NCBI GenBank assembly: GCA_035079385.1
Contig: JAVHKY010000063.1
Coordinates: 1,178,001-1,242,000 of the forward strand
From: Aspidiotus rigidus
Lineage: Eukaryota; Arthropoda; Insecta; Hemiptera; Diaspididae
DNA length: 64,000 bases
Direction: 5' to 3'
This document shows positions 1 to 11,294 of the stretch, one piece after another. Position numbers and translations under genes: made by a program. Under the pieces are notes generated by a model, which was not told the DNA's origin, searched no databases, and worked only from the letters and a program-made list of their open reading frames with translations. How positions within the stretch are numbered: the first letter of the stretch is position 1; each line of letters opens with the position of its first letter.

Positions 1-2
1 AG

Positions 3-1373
3 ATGCAAGACGTACGAGAAATTGGTAACAAATTGCACGTAGAGGGTTATATCTACGTGAAATGTCGCACGAGAAAAGGACGAACATACTGGGACTGTCG
101 TAGAGTCCGAAGAGGAGAATGTCGAGGAAGAGCAATTACCGACGATCCGCTTGACCGCACGAAAATAACATTAATCAAAAGAACGGAACATCAGCATCCT
201 CCCGACAGGGACGAATGTGCAGCTGAGGAAGTCGTTGAAACCTTAAAGAGGAAAGCCGCAACTCGTCCCGAGCTGGCACCGGCGGAATTATTGCGTTCGG
301 AGATCTCAGGCCTGCGGAGCGAAGTTCTAAGCCAGTTACCTGAACAAGAAGCCTTGACGAGAACTGTGCGACGTGTTCGACGTAAGCAGTTACCTACGAA
401 CCCGCGTCGACTGACCGATTTAGGTCCAATGCCAGAAGAGTACCAGCGGACGTTAGGGAACGAAAGATTTCTTCTGTTCGATTCCAAGCCAGAGGGAGCA
501 GACAGTGAGGACGAGGACGCCGATGGTGAGGACGTGGACCACGACAGCAGTCGAGTGTTGGTTTTTGCCACACGCCGGAATATAGAAGTATTGTGCGAAA
601 GCAGTATTTGGTTCCTCGATGGAACATTCGACGTGTCACCGAATATTTTCGTTCAGGTATTCACTATCTTGGGTCTGAGGAGACGAAATATTGAAGAAGG
701 TGAAGGAGTTGCAGTGCCCTTAGTCTACGCGTTATTACCAGGGAAAGCGCAAGATGTATATGCGACGGTATTACGCACAGCGGTGGAAGATTATCGCATT
801 AACATCTGCGTGCCTCAGCGAATAGTTACTGACTTCGAGTTAAGCATAATTCAGGCCTGCAAAGAAGTTTACCCGGGCGGGCCGGCGAGCTGCTGCGTCT
901 TTCATCTCGGCCAATCGGTGTACAGAAGGGTACAAGCCGAGGGACTTCAAGGTCTCTACAATGATCCGGACGACCATTCTGTGCGCCGGTTTGTCCACAT
1001 GATGCTCGCATTGGCTTTTGTGCCGCAGGATGAAGTTGCAAACGCTTTCGAATTGTTAGCTGCTGAAGCGCCGGAAGATCTTGAACCACTACTGGACTAC
1101 TTCGAAAACACTTATGTCTCTGGCAGGCCAGCGCGAGGCCGACGTAGAGGTGTCCCTCCGCGGTACATTCCTCAACTATGGAACCACCATCTGTCAGCCC
1201 TCAACAAATCGCACCGAACGAATAATTGTAGTGAGGGCTGGCACAACCGTTTTAACCAGCTGGTCGGAAAAAGCCATCCGGACATTTACACTTTCATCAA
1301 TGAAGTCAAAAAAGAGCAGGCGTTTGTAGAATCTTGTATTGCAGAACTTGTACCTCAGAACCATCAGTTATAA
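3..1373 (+). CDS. FLYWCH zinc-finger MULE-type transposase
   Basis: An intact 456-codon ORF. Residues about 7-65 form a FLYWCH-type zinc finger: aromatic residues at GYIYV and RTYWDC, with candidate ligands C32, C40, H63 and H65. A charged linker with an acidic stretch (residues 167-181) follows. From about residue 200 comes a MULE-type DDE transposase domain, with D206 in FLDGTF, D277 in VTDFE, a CVFHLGQ segment and a conserved TNNCSEGWHNRF block supplying a possible acidic E411. FLYWCH plus MULE fusions are common in insect Mutator-like elements; the transposase cuts and rejoins element ends in the nucleus. There are no internal stops or frameshifts, so the copy is young or under selection. 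The window begins 2 bases before the first ATG, so the true start may lie upstream. Its base composition is more balanced than the flanks. Domestication cannot be excluded. Confidence 0.88.
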   Translation: MQDVREIGNKLHVEGYIYVKCRTRKGRTYWDCRRVRRGECRGRAITDDPLDRTKITLIKRTEHQHPPDRDECAAEEVVETLKRKAATRPELAPAELLRSEISGLRSEVLSQLPEQEALTRTVRRVRRKQLPTNPRRLTDLGPMPEEYQRTLGNERFLLFDSKPEGADSEDEDADGEDVDHDSSRVLVFATRRNIEVLCESSIWFLDGTFDVSPNIFVQVFTILGLRRRNIEEGEGVAVPLVYALLPGKAQDVYATVLRTAVEDYRINICVPQRIVTDFELSIIQACKEVYPGGPASCCVFHLGQSVYRRVQAEGLQGLYNDPDDHSVRRFVHMMLALAFVPQDEVANAFELLAAEAPEDLEPLLDYFENTYVSGRPARGRRRGVPPRYIPQLWNHHLSALNKSHRTNNCSEGWHNRFNQLVGKSHPDIYTFINEVKKEQAFVESCIAELVPQNHQL

Positions 1374-1399
1374 CATAACCATATGATAAAAATAGCATG

Positions 1400-1405
1400 A
1401 ATAAA
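1400..1405 (+). promoter_or_regulatory. Putative poly(A) signal AATAAA of the transposase gene
   Basis: An AATAAA hexamer lies 27 bases after the transposase stop codon, followed about 10 bases later by a run of T. Position and sequence suit a polyadenylation signal for the ORF ending at 1373. Confidence 0.45.
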
Positions 1406-1423
1406 GTTTACAATTTTTTTTTT

Positions 1424-1570
1424 TGTCAGGCGCATAGTTTTCAGGTAAATGCTTGTCAGGTGTAACATTGTCAGGGAATTGGCTTTCGGGATAACAGTCT
1501 GTCAGGTTATTAGCTGTCAGGAAATTTTCATTCAGGTAAATATCCTTCAGGTATGTGGATTCAGGCAAAT
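1424..1570 (-). repeat. CCTGAA-unit array downstream of the MULE ORF
   Basis: About ten degenerate units, reading CCTGAA or CCTGACA on the minus strand (TCAGG on the plus), recur roughly every 12-25 bases with variable A+T-rich spacers. The array directly follows the transposase gene. I infer it is the subterminal or terminal repeat region of that element, because such short-unit arrays often make up long MULE TIRs. The other end lies outside the window. Confidence 0.6.
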
Positions 1571-1762
1571 GTACGCACTAATGGTAATCTTACCCCAAGT
1601 ATACGCAAATATGTTGTAAGTAGGCGTTATCAATTACAGAGATGGAAACCAATTTACAAAATGGAAAATAAGTACCTGCCGGTAGTCAGAAAATTTTATC
1701 AACTCAATTACAATGGTATTATTAGCTAAATACTAGGTATGATTGTAATTGTAATCTGTCTA

Positions 1763-2384
1763 TAGTGGACTTGTGTATAGTGGAAAACCTGTCACTGTGG
1801 AAGGAAACAGCTTGGCCCTTGGGAAAACCTGTCTATTTCAATGTATAATCTGGAAAACCTGTCTGACGTGGAAGTGGAACACGGAGTTTCACAAAAATTT
1901 GTCTATAGTGGAATTTTTCCGAGGTATGTGCTGTATGTTCATACATGCTAAAATGCTCTCAACAATACATCGTGTGCACATGTATGGTTGTATGGTTCTT
2001 GTCTGTATTCTTCACTTCAAATACATCTTCATTCATATTCCTCACTGATACAATTCACATTTCCTTCAGTCTACTATGTCTTGTCCTGACTTACAATGAT
2101 GCAGTGCCGCCAACTTTTTGAAAAATAAGTTCTTAAACGTGAATCTACACATACAACTCAAAGTACTTTGGATAAATTTTTCACTCGTTAAACCACAATT
2201 GTTGACTTTTTTATTTAAAAAATGTACTGAAGTACAGTTTAACTGTATGAACGTACATATAAATACAAACAATAGACATTTTCTAGATTTTTTTTTTTTC
2301 CTGCTCTGGTCTAATGTGGAAAACTTGTCACCGTGGAAATTTTTCAGGTGGCCGCTCAGATTCCACTTTACACAGGTTTCACTG
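1763..2384. mobile_element. Non-autonomous pogo/Tigger-like MITE
   Basis: The left end TAGTGGACTTGTGTATAGTG matches the inverted right end CAGTGAAACCTGTGTAAAGT with a few changes and one gap. TA dinucleotides flank both ends (1761-1762 and 2385-2386), as expected for the Tc1/mariner/pogo superfamily. A GTGGAAAACCTGTC-type unit recurs in direct orientation inside. No transposase domain is visible. Pogo/Tigger elements commonly begin CAGTNNAACCT, hence the class assignment. Confidence 0.6.
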
Positions 2385-2386
2385 TA

Positions 2387-4350
2387 TTAGCAAATTTTTA
2401 TTATTTTATGATGAACGTATGAAGAACTTGCACAGACATGCAGAGAAACACAGTATAAATGTTATCGCATCGTTCCTCTTTTACTATACCTCAGCTCCGT
2501 CTGAGCATAAGCAGGCCGCACGGAAGTACATGAAGATGAAAAAATTTGATACGTGAGATGGCACATAAAGAGGTATCAAAGCTTATACAAAGGTCGTTCA
2601 ATGAATGGTGAGACAATTTTTTGTATCCCTTCGAAAAAATTTTTTGACCATATGTAGTATACAGGGTCCGTCAAAATAGACGTTGACAGTTGAATGGGGA
2701 CTTGGACTAAAGTTGTAGCGCAATAACTCGAGACGTTAGATGTATAGTTCAAATGTATAAAATTTGCATCTCAAAATTCTCAAAAATTAAAAATTGTTCA
2801 ATTTTTCCTATTATACTTGATTTGCAAATGAAATTTAGCGCTGATTCCGAAAATAATACTTAAATAATCTCATGAAGCTTGAAAATTTGGGAATTTTCAG
2901 GGTCTTCTTTGGGAAATCTTGACAAATTGGTCAATTTTTGACAAATTTTGGTCCATAACTCGGCTCAGAAAAGTCGTAGAAAGTGAGATAGGGACCGCAA
3001 ATTGAAGATAAAATTGAGATACAAATTTCGTAGCTTTAAAGTTTGCAGAATGAAAATGAAAAAAAGAAACATCTTTGTAGCAAAATGAACATAAGTACGT
3101 AAATTTTAATACATGCAAAATTTGACGTTAGTAAAATTTTGCATCTAAATACTCCACGTTCAGAACGTATTAGACCTACATTGCAGCTCCGGCAAATACA
3201 TGGCTTTGTACATACATGGTTTCTTATTTTTTTTCATTTGACAAAATTTGTTTCCTCCCAAAGTTTGAAGCTGCATGCGCACTGCCATACACGGCATGCG
3301 TTCAAATATAGCGCTGCGCGTGCGTTCTTGCGATAACAAACGCAACAAGTAACCTCACAAGTGCGCTGTCGATTATTGTGTGACACGTGAGCGATTGAAT
3401 GAAACAAAGAAAATGATATGATTCGTGTCGACCTTTGCAACGCGAGCCGACCCTAAAAATGCAGTCTCTATCTCTCCCTGCATTTTGTGAAAGACAAATT
3501 TTGCAACGAGTACAGAAACATGATATGAACCGTGTATTGATTGAATGCACAACACGTAAGTGCGTGCACAAGGCTTTCTCTGCGAGTACAAAGAAAACAA
3601 GTTTTCCGCAAAACTCATTGTCACACTTTTATTGCGCAGCATAGTGAATATGTGTTGACTTCAAATTTTTATTCTTATAAACTTTAAATAGTATAGTGGC
3701 TCTGAATTTAAGAATCAATTTGTCCTTCAGTGGTCACAATTTAAACCGGCGTTTCTTCGGTAAAGTTAAAGATTAGATACCTCCAGAACTTTGCTCCAGA
3801 AGCAAACTCTGGGCTTGTATACGAGCTCCCTTGTGACAGTTGTAAAGTGGCCCCATTGGAAATTCATCCGGAATTATGCCGGATTTTAAATCGATATCTC
3901 GACATTGTCGAGATTGGATACTGTCTAGGTTATGTCCGCTCATCATAGAAAATGTTGATATAGAATATGGCGATATAGATACAATATAGTCCTGTATAGT
4001 GAAAAGCTATATATGGCTGGTATATAATTTGTCCTACTTTTTTTTATATTGAATTTTCGTTTATTCTTTTCTCGCGCTCTTTTTTTTTCTCCTCAAACAA
4101 CTGTTTCTTGAACAGCTGATATCGAAATGAAATTTATTAAAACTTAGGTAATGAATGTAGTGAATTTAATGAACAGTAGGTAGGTAATCCAAGTTACATT
4201 TTGAATCTGTATGTTTACAAAATGGAGATGTTTGCGTCGATCATTCTTCTTTGTAGATAGAAACTGTCATTTGAGATACTGGCTGCGACGTGGAAGATCA
4301 CCCATCAGAATCAATCTTGAATGAATAAAACTGAAAATAAAAATATATTG
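2387..4350. other. Unannotated A+T-rich stretch
   Basis: No convincing gene. Positions 2660-3130 look like old repeat sequence without clear ends. Positions 3290-3650 are richer in G+C with several overlapping open frames on both strands, none with recognisable domains or splice signals. Confidence 0.5.
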
Positions 4351-4352
4351 TA

Positions 4353-4595
4353 CATTGAGAAAAAACTATCCTAAATTTGACTAAGAATATAGGTAGTAAA
4401 GCCGGTCCAGTTGCGATTCTTTGGTCGAAATGACCAACTATTTCCAGTAGGTACCTAGTATTTAGTTTTATTTACAACTTTTTTTCGTGAAAGTAACTAT
4501 TTTTTAGTTATTGATTAGGTATACTTATTCTTCGATTAAACTAGCAATACTAAATTTTTAGTTGAAAGTACTTACCAACAATATTTTTCTCAATG
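4353..4595. mobile_element. TA-flanked MITE, CATTGAGAAAAA termini
   Basis: The termini CATTGAGAAAAA and TTTTTCTCAATG are perfect inverted repeats of 12 bases, flanked by TA on both sides (4351-4352 and 4596-4597). Length is 243 bp with no coding capacity. A related partial copy starts near 44921 with ACACTGAGAAAAATTTTGG, and both contain a phrase like AGTAAAGYCGGTCCAGT. A similar 242-bp element lies at 57977-58218. Probably a mariner-derived family. Confidence 0.7.
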
Positions 4596-6042
4596 TATCG
4601 AGTTGAATATACTCGGAATTTATGGAAAAAGAAGTTGGTAACGCATGATAAAGAGTGAAAGACTAAATCTTGTAAAACTATGCCTACCTATCTAAATGGA
4701 ACAAAGTTGATCTCCGTGTAAATAGTACTGCCTGAAACTAAGAAATTTCTCCAGTTCTTCTCAAAAAGTTCCTTTCTAATTCCTGTAACTTAAGATTTAC
4801 TATTTATTGTCAATAAACTCATCAATAAGTATTTGTATACATATGGGCGTCAAAATTGAACATCTCAATGATAAAAGAACCAGTGAGTGAATTTTGTGTG
4901 GAATCAACGTGCCTGTAAAATTAGAATAATAATAAAGCAGATCCTGATGTATACGCGTTGATGTAAACTTGTCCTGTGAGTTATAATTATGATAATACAT
5001 CGATCGACAAATTTAATTCCAAGTTTGAAACGAACTAGGAAATGAAACATTGTCTCACTCTAATCGACCTTGGTAGATATTGTATTGTAAGTTGAACTGC
5101 CTATATAGAATTTTCTAGTAGAAAATATCAAAAACAATTGCTTACCTCAGTTCCAGATTACAATGAATGAATCGTTGTATAGCTCTGATCATATTTCTGG
5201 GTCAAATTTCATTATGCTTCATTCAGTACTTCTGAATAATATAGGTACCGCAGAAACTCGTATACCAACAGCTATCAATCTGTTCAAGAAACTAATACCG
5301 GTACTGATGTACCAACAAATATTGTGAATACTTACTCTAAAATTCTACAATTATTATTTCTTTGAAATTACTCACTTGTGAAATTCTGGATTAATGTCTG
5401 ATTTCTCCGTACAATTATAGGAAAAACACGCTTTTACTACCTATTATCTTCACTCATCACAATTGGAGAAGACCAAACTACAGAATTCGGAACTTTCAAT
5501 TAAAATAAAAATTAATAACGAACGAACGAGAACCAGATTGGTCGTAAAATCAAAGTTTGTTGGCTTTTTGTGGTAAAATTCTCAGTCTAATATTTTCTCC
5601 TCTAGAGTCGTTACAGTCAACCTTTCACAAAATATTTCATCCAGGATCCAATATCAATTTTAATTATACCTATAGGTAGTTATTTACTATCTCAAATCCA
5701 TCTAGATAACGTCGTCTTTCTAGTAATATACCGGTAGCTATTTACTATATTGGGTCCTTCTAGACAAACGTGATTTTATTCTATATTGTGATAGTTGGTA
5801 CAAAATTGATATTCAACCTACATAATTATAGACAAATGAGACTGATGTCTATAAAGATTTTAGACGATAAGATTTGCTATTGAAAATCAGACATTTTGTC
5901 TACATATAAAGTGTAGGCTTGGAAACAATATTTTTGAAAAATAGAGGAGAATGGATTTGCCATCCCATAATTATTGATATGTCTAGTTAGAATCCGGTAT
6001 AATTCTGGATGTCGGGATAAAATCCTGTATATGTAGAGATTG
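4596..6042. other. Unannotated A+T-rich stretch
   Basis: No gene, RNA or element end is convincing. Short open frames are A+T-rich and lack motifs. The last 100 bases may be eroded upstream sequence of the Penelope fragment that follows. Confidence 0.5.
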
Positions 6043-6328
6043 AATTTCCAATGGGGGAAATATGTGGATGAAACCATGCAACGACTAAAGGAAAGGATTC
6101 GTCAACATGAATCCGATGTATCTAACCAACTTGATACCACCGCTTTCTGCCGACACTCGACTGAAACTGGACATAATTTTAATTTTAATAATCCTTCTAT
6201 AATGTTTTGAAGACAATACCACTAAAAGGAAAATATACGAAGCTGTCAAGATCTTGAAGAATGATAACGCTGTTAACTTTAAATCTGACGTCGATGGTGT
6301 CATTAGCCTGTATACTCACCGGTCATGA
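6043..6328 (+). pseudogene. Penelope-like element remnant: GIY-YIG endonuclease end
   Basis: Two frames joined by a shift near 6206 read as the C-terminal part of a Penelope-like retroelement protein. The first contains GKYVDETMQRLKERIRQHES (a degraded GIY-YIG core), then TAFCRHSTETGHNFNF; the second contains RKIYEAVKILKN and AVNFKSDVDGVISLYT before a stop at 6326. Penelope elements encode a reverse transcriptase fused to a GIY-YIG endonuclease that nicks target DNA. The reverse transcriptase is absent here. The +1 shift and lost 5' part show the copy is dead. Confidence 0.75.
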
Positions 6329-6480
6329 AACATGTATCTCATCATGACTGATTCTTTAGTTCATTCGTGTTTTGTATTTCACTTATGTCGTAACCCTTGA
6401 TATAATGATAGTCGTAACTATCGAAACGTTGGGTCTTAATTAATAAATAAATTCAATCATTTATTAATTTGACTCTTCCT
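6329..6480 (+). mobile_element. 3' UTR of the Penelope remnant
   Basis: Sequence after the Penelope stop contains CTATCGAAACGTTGGGTCTT and an AATAAATAAA stretch near 6442. This resembles the 3' tails of Penelope-like elements, which often carry a CGAAACGT phrase. The outer boundary is approximate. Confidence 0.45.
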
Positions 6481-7026
6481 TCAAATTTAGGACGGCAGTG
6501 TGTAAAAGGAGTCGGAAAAGTATAAGACTCAAAATATTAAACGGTAACTTTTATTCACTATAAAGGTAGCTGGCTAGAGAGCCGTGGTCGAATCACAATG
6601 CATATAGGTAGACACACAACTCAGAATAGGTATGAAGATAAACAATGACAGATAGCAAGATTAAGTAGGTATTGTGCGGCGTTGCCGGACGAGCCGTTAC
6701 AAATGCCGGACATATTCTCTAATCAATGGCTTTGAATTTGTTCATCAAGAGACCCCCTTCAGCGTAAACCTCGAAAACCACTTTATGGCTTATACATTAA
6801 GAGATACATAATTGATGTGATGAGAGTATCTCTAGGTTATGATCACTTTTATCCCAAAATTTTTTATACAAATATGAAAAAATTGAAATTTGCTTGAGTT
6901 ACTTCATCTTTTAGGTACTTACTGTTTCAATATGCAGAAGATATTTCTTCTTGACTGTAGCGACTGTCAACAAGTAAATTTCCATTACATACCACAATAT
7001 TAAGAATTTTACGAGATTAGTTTGGT
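6481..7026. other. Region upstream of the three-exon gene
   Basis: No coding signal. The sequence includes GCGTTGCCGGACGAGCC near 6680 and is otherwise A+T-rich. It would hold the promoter and 5' UTR of the gene starting at 7080. Confidence 0.35.
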
Positions 7027-7033
7027 TATAAAG
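7027..7033 (+). promoter_or_regulatory. Possible TATA box (TATAAAG)
   Basis: TATAAAG lies about 50 bases upstream of the ATG at 7080, a distance that would allow a short 5' UTR. Such words are frequent in A+T-rich DNA, so only position supports it. Confidence 0.25.
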
Positions 7034-7079
7034 TGCGTCTTTTAGGTAAATTGAAGCTGGAAATAAGTTTAATTGTATA

Positions 7080-8035
7080 ATGTCGGGTAAAAGAAGTGCC
7101 GCAATGTCGCGACGAAATTCTCCATTCGAGTTTTCTCAACAGAATCTGCAAGCGGAAAGAAACAATGTGAATGGTATGGAAACTCTAACGCAAATGATGA
7201 TTTCAGAAGTACGAGTATCTTTGGAAATTATGTATTTTATTTGTATTGTACCGGTATCACATGACAATAGGAAGGAATCTCTTGCTTTCAAACTCGTAGT
7301 GCAAGTGACACTTGACTGAGAAGATGTGTACATCTAGATATCCGTGACTTGTTAAGAGAATGAAAAATATTTTTATGAACATTCAATGTAGGAAAATCAG
7401 TAAAGGGATAAACCGTGGGATCTAAGCTTTTGATACATACATAGCTTCCATTCGTCACGTTTTCTGTGATTACCAAACCAAATTTTGGTGCGAGTTTTAT
7501 CTGACATTTCGATACTTATTGCGACAATACAAGTGTACGCATACATTCTCCTTACAGACAACTTTTGCGTTCTCCGACAGAATGCAAAGTGAATTTAGTT
7601 TTCTACGACAATTCAATAAGTTTGTCGTTGACATTCGATCTCGAATAAAAGTCGAGAAATCGTGTTGGAAAAGCTATAGTGATGTAAGTTTGCAATAGGT
7701 ATTGGAAGATTTTCAGCAATTAATGATTCAAGTCGAAAGAAACGTTAGGCATTCTGTACCCTCGACTTTCTAAGATAATTCAGCGTTATGTAAGAAGTTG
7801 ACAGGTTCAGTCTTATCAGAGAAACGTTTCCCGTATTTCGTTCGGATCAATACCTGTGATCGAACTCACCTCCTTGGTTTTTCTGATCAACAACGAGGCT
7901 TGCGACGAAATTTTTTCTTTTGAATTAAAGTTAATTCAATTTTCCGACGATATTCAAAATTTAATATGTGGTTATCCATCCCTCACGTCTATTTTTGAAG
8001 CGAAAAAAGAAGGTTGGGAGAAAACGCAAGGGTAG
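7080..8035 (+). CDS. Unrecognised three-exon gene, 161 codons
   Basis: I infer exon 1 at 7080-7208 (43 codons), exon 2 at 7558-7683 (42 codons) and exon 3 at 7805-8035 (76 codons plus TAG). Introns are 349 and 121 bp, with donors GTACGAGT and GTAAGTTT and acceptors TTCTCCTTACAG and AAGTTGACAG. Every exon is open in phase 0 and each length is a multiple of three, which is hard to explain by chance in this A+T-rich DNA. The N-terminus (MSGKRSAAMSRRNSPFEF) is basic and polar, the middle looks helical (DRMQSEFSFLRQFNKFVVDI), and the last exon mixes hydrophobic and acidic segments and ends in KKEGWEKTQG. There is no signal peptide, membrane segment or known motif. A possible TATA box lies at 7027. 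An alternative acceptor at 7716 would stop early. I do not recognise the family; a lineage-restricted gene is possible. Confidence 0.5.
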
Positions 8036-9484
8036 CATAAATTACATTGTGAAGTAAAAAACCAAAGTTAGGGTAAACGAATTAGCATCATCAATATTGT
8101 GCGGTACAAATAATTACGATCATAGTGCGGTACACACATAAAGTAAAAATTATACTATGTTCGAATTACATTATCCGTGAAATAAGCATCAAGAGTATTT
8201 TTTATTTTCATCCGTTTCCTTTTTATTTTCTTTTTCAATTTTTTCCTCCCCCCCCTCTCTCTTTCTCTCTCTCTCTCTCTTCTCCTCGCTTCTTCTCTTT
8301 CTCCTTTTCTCTGCCTGTATCCCCGTTTCTTTTTCTTTTTACATATACGGACTAGAAAAAAAAAAAAAAAAAAAAAAATACAAATTTGTATTCAAGAGAG
8401 TTGTTGGGGTTAAAATAACGTGATATACACGTACGTCAGCGAAACGCGTTTATAACAAAATAGAAAGGGTCCTAACTTGATTTCAAACGTTTACGGACCA
8501 TTCTGAAAGCCGCAAATATGATACCGCAACATCATTTATTAACCAAGAAAGACATCCCAATTTCACGGTCCTTTTCACACGACTTTCCTACTATTCGATT
8601 GGAGTCGTATCTGAATACATGGCGTTAAGCCTAGCAGAAGCTCGCCCCACGTATATATCACTGTGTAGCTTATATCAGTAATATTATATCTACGACGTGA
8701 CATTATGTTTTCATCATTATTATCAAATAAACTTAGGTATAATAGATACGTGTGTTAATATCGCTCGATATAATATTATATGCAACGCGAATATTCAACC
8801 ATAATAATCGTTGTTATATTTCAACATTATTTTTTCTCCTTGACAATTTTTTTCTCTTTCTCTTCCTTTTTTTGTTTTCAATCTGCTGCATATATACATT
8901 AATACATATATTACACGATGCTATGATGATGAGAAATACTAGGTCCTAATATCTGGTCTTCACTTTTGTAAATACTTATCAATTTAAGGAAAGTGCATCG
9001 CGTTGGAATTATGCTATGGTGTTTTTCTAATAAAAGTATCCAAAGCCATAAACTGAATATGGAGTGTCTTTTATCATCAACAAATCGGTATACAACGTAG
9101 TCCAACCACTCGTATACGGGCGTCGGTCAGAGAAGAAATTCTTTCGTGTACCTACATCAAAGGCACGCAATCAATAGAGAATCAAAACTCACAAAAATTA
9201 GAATGAAAAATTATGGTAACCTGTCATAAAACTCAATAGTGCGATACGAAGAAAAGAATGCTATCAGGAAAGACTAGAAAATATATACTTATAAAGTTAT
9301 AAACAATCATTTGACGAACAAAATAGGTACTCAACATTAAGAAAACTGCCCTAAAACTTCCTTGTGATGAGACAAAAAATTAAAACATGTTTGAAACACA
9401 GAAAAGGAAGGTATTTTAATTTGAATGACAGACGACAGTAAGCTGTTTAGGCCTAAAGATACTAATTAAGTTATGTGAGCGTGC
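8036..9484. other. Intergenic stretch with pyrimidine-rich tract
   Basis: 8210-8340 is a strong C+T-rich tract on the plus strand and is followed by a run of about 24 A at 8356. No AATAAA lies close behind the stop at 8035. The rest, to 9484, shows no gene or repeat ends. Confidence 0.5.
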
Positions 9485-9486
9485 TA

Positions 9487-9778
9487 CAAAGCGTTGACCC
9501 ATCAGAGAATACTTACTAGCACAGTCAACGCATGAAAAGTTGGAAATTTTCAACTTTCAAAGGCCTTTCTTTATTGATCGCAACATTGTGATTTTGCAAC
9601 AAGCAACATACATACTGAGTCACTGAATATACTTACTGCTGCTGCCGATTTAAACGTAATGAACGTGGCTTCAAGTTGATGTTTCAATGTCGTGAATTTT
9701 AAAATGTTGCGGCTTACAAAGAAGGACACTTGACCATACTTGTATCTTTTGATTGGTCAGTGCAGGGTCAACGCTTTG
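9487..9778. mobile_element. TA-flanked MITE with perfect termini
   Basis: The ends TACAAAGCGTTGACCC (9485-9500) and GGGTCAACGCTTTGTA (9765-9780) are perfect 16-base inverted repeats including the flanking TA, so TA is the likely target duplication (mariner-like). The element is 292 bp. A weak minus-strand open frame of about 60 codons lies inside and is probably fortuitous. The insertion lies next to, and apparently truncates, a Helitron 5' end at 9780-9823. Confidence 0.75.
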
Positions 9779-9823
9779 TATCCCCTTTTGTCTATAGACA
9801 AACATTCTACTTTATATATTAGA
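9779..9823 (-). mobile_element. Truncated Helitron 5' end
   Basis: On the minus strand this begins TCTAATATATAAAGTAGA and continues with GTTTGTCTATAG, nearly identical to the 5' terminus of the Helitron at 9829-10792. Only 5 bases separate it from that element's CTAG 3' end. It is cut off by the MITE boundary at 9779. Confidence 0.6.
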
Positions 9824-9828
9824 TAATA

Positions 9829-10731
9829 CTAGCGGTTGGCGGCGCGCCTGACCACCAACTGTGTGTTGAGTGGATATCAGTGTTTTGTAAATATTACGAT
9901 CTTAACGGCAAGAGATGACTTGACAGGTAAGGGCTGTATTGCAGCAAAAAACGGACTAATTCATCAATATTTTACTAGTCGCAATGATTAAGGAAATGGA
10001 TGGACAGTAGTTAAAAAGCCTGCCATTACCCTGAAGCATTACATCAGTCTGTATAGAGGCATGAGACGCACTCAGTCGTCCCTTATATGAGAAACCGGAT
10101 GTAATTTTCCCAATTCTTTCTTGAGCCCAGTACCTTTTATTAGGTGGTTTCAAAGTCTGACGAAGAAATTTACCTGATGTATAGTTACTCGTATCACAAA
10201 AGAAGAGCGAATTTTCCAGAAATTTTTTTACATAAACGTCTCCTTTTAAAATCGAAGATTGAATACGTAAAACTCCAATAGTCCCTATAGATTCATCTAA
10301 AGCAACCGGTTTAATGGTCTCTCTGTCCTGTGTGAACACAATGATATTGAACACGCGTCAGTCAAAATACCAACAGATCCTAAATTTCCTCCTAAAAATC
10401 TAGGACGTGCTCATTCGAAAGGGAACCACAGGGGCTACAATTTTCGTTATCTTCAATTTTTCATAAAAATGAGTAAACTCGAGTTATCACGATAACTTAA
10501 TTTCTAAAACTGCGCCACTCAACGCGTTTGAACGTTTGGAACGACACGCGTACGTCTAGGGTACAGCGAGAAGCAGTTTCAGTCCTAATTTTTTCGCCCT
10601 CTACAGCACCGTTATGGAGTCAGAACGTCGAAATCTATTCAAAAACTTGACCAAATAAAACTAAATTTTTCAAAAAAAATTCTAGGTCGATAGGTGAAGG
10701 CGTTCGAAAGTTATGGACGTACATACATACA

Positions 10732-10763
<32 letters not shown>

Positions 10764-10792
10764 CAGACAAACACTCTACTTTATATATTAGA
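9829..10792 (-). mobile_element. Non-autonomous Helitron
   Basis: On the minus strand the element starts with TCTAATATATAAAG after a host A and ends with CCGCCAACCGCTAG before a host T. These are the canonical Helitron signatures (5' TC, 3' CTAG, A/T insertion site). A GTTGGTGG/CCGCCAAC hairpin precedes the 3' end. An (ACAT)n run lies at 10720-10761. A minus-strand open frame of 132 codons (9956-10354) has no Rep or helicase motif. The element shares its ends and internal phrases with the copies at 26065-26994 and 63286 onward, so all three are one family that moves by rolling-circle transposition using proteins supplied elsewhere. Confidence 0.85.
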
Positions 10793-11289
10793 TACGTATA
10801 TGCTAGCCTTGATGATAGTCTATCTGCATAAAATGGGCATCTTCTGAACAGCAGGCCTAGGCCAGGCGCAGCCTTGCTCAATCTATTATATTTTGCACAC
10901 GCCTAAAGACCCATGTCTTTTCCTGAGGTAGAGAATTTTTTATTTACAGACAAAATTGAGTCACAACTTTCTACAGGGTCCCTATAGGAAAAGAAACATG
11001 AGTTCCCAAAACTGAAACGTGAATAAGTGTGAATGAAAACAGTACTCTAAGAAGTCTTTCAATGCGGTGTTTACCGGGCTCTTCTGTTGACGTTTTCACT
11101 GTTATTGTACGTACTCTACCAAAATAATGGTTCTATCCTGTTTACAAGCCACTTGAGTCACATATCTTTTGAATAGCAGCCTGGGGAAGGGTTTTGTCGG
11201 TTAATATGAAGTACAAAGGCACTCTTTTCTTTCTCCAAAGGATAGCAATTTTGACATTTAGCCACAATCATTCAAGTGCGAGCTCCAGT
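10793..11289. other. Unannotated stretch
   Basis: No recognisable gene or repeat ends between the Helitron and the SINE pair. Confidence 0.4.
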
Positions 11290-11294
11290 CGTCA

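Noticed and set aside
191..639. Minus-strand open frames over the MULE gene
   Set aside because: They lie antisense to a strongly supported transposase ORF and have no domain of their own.
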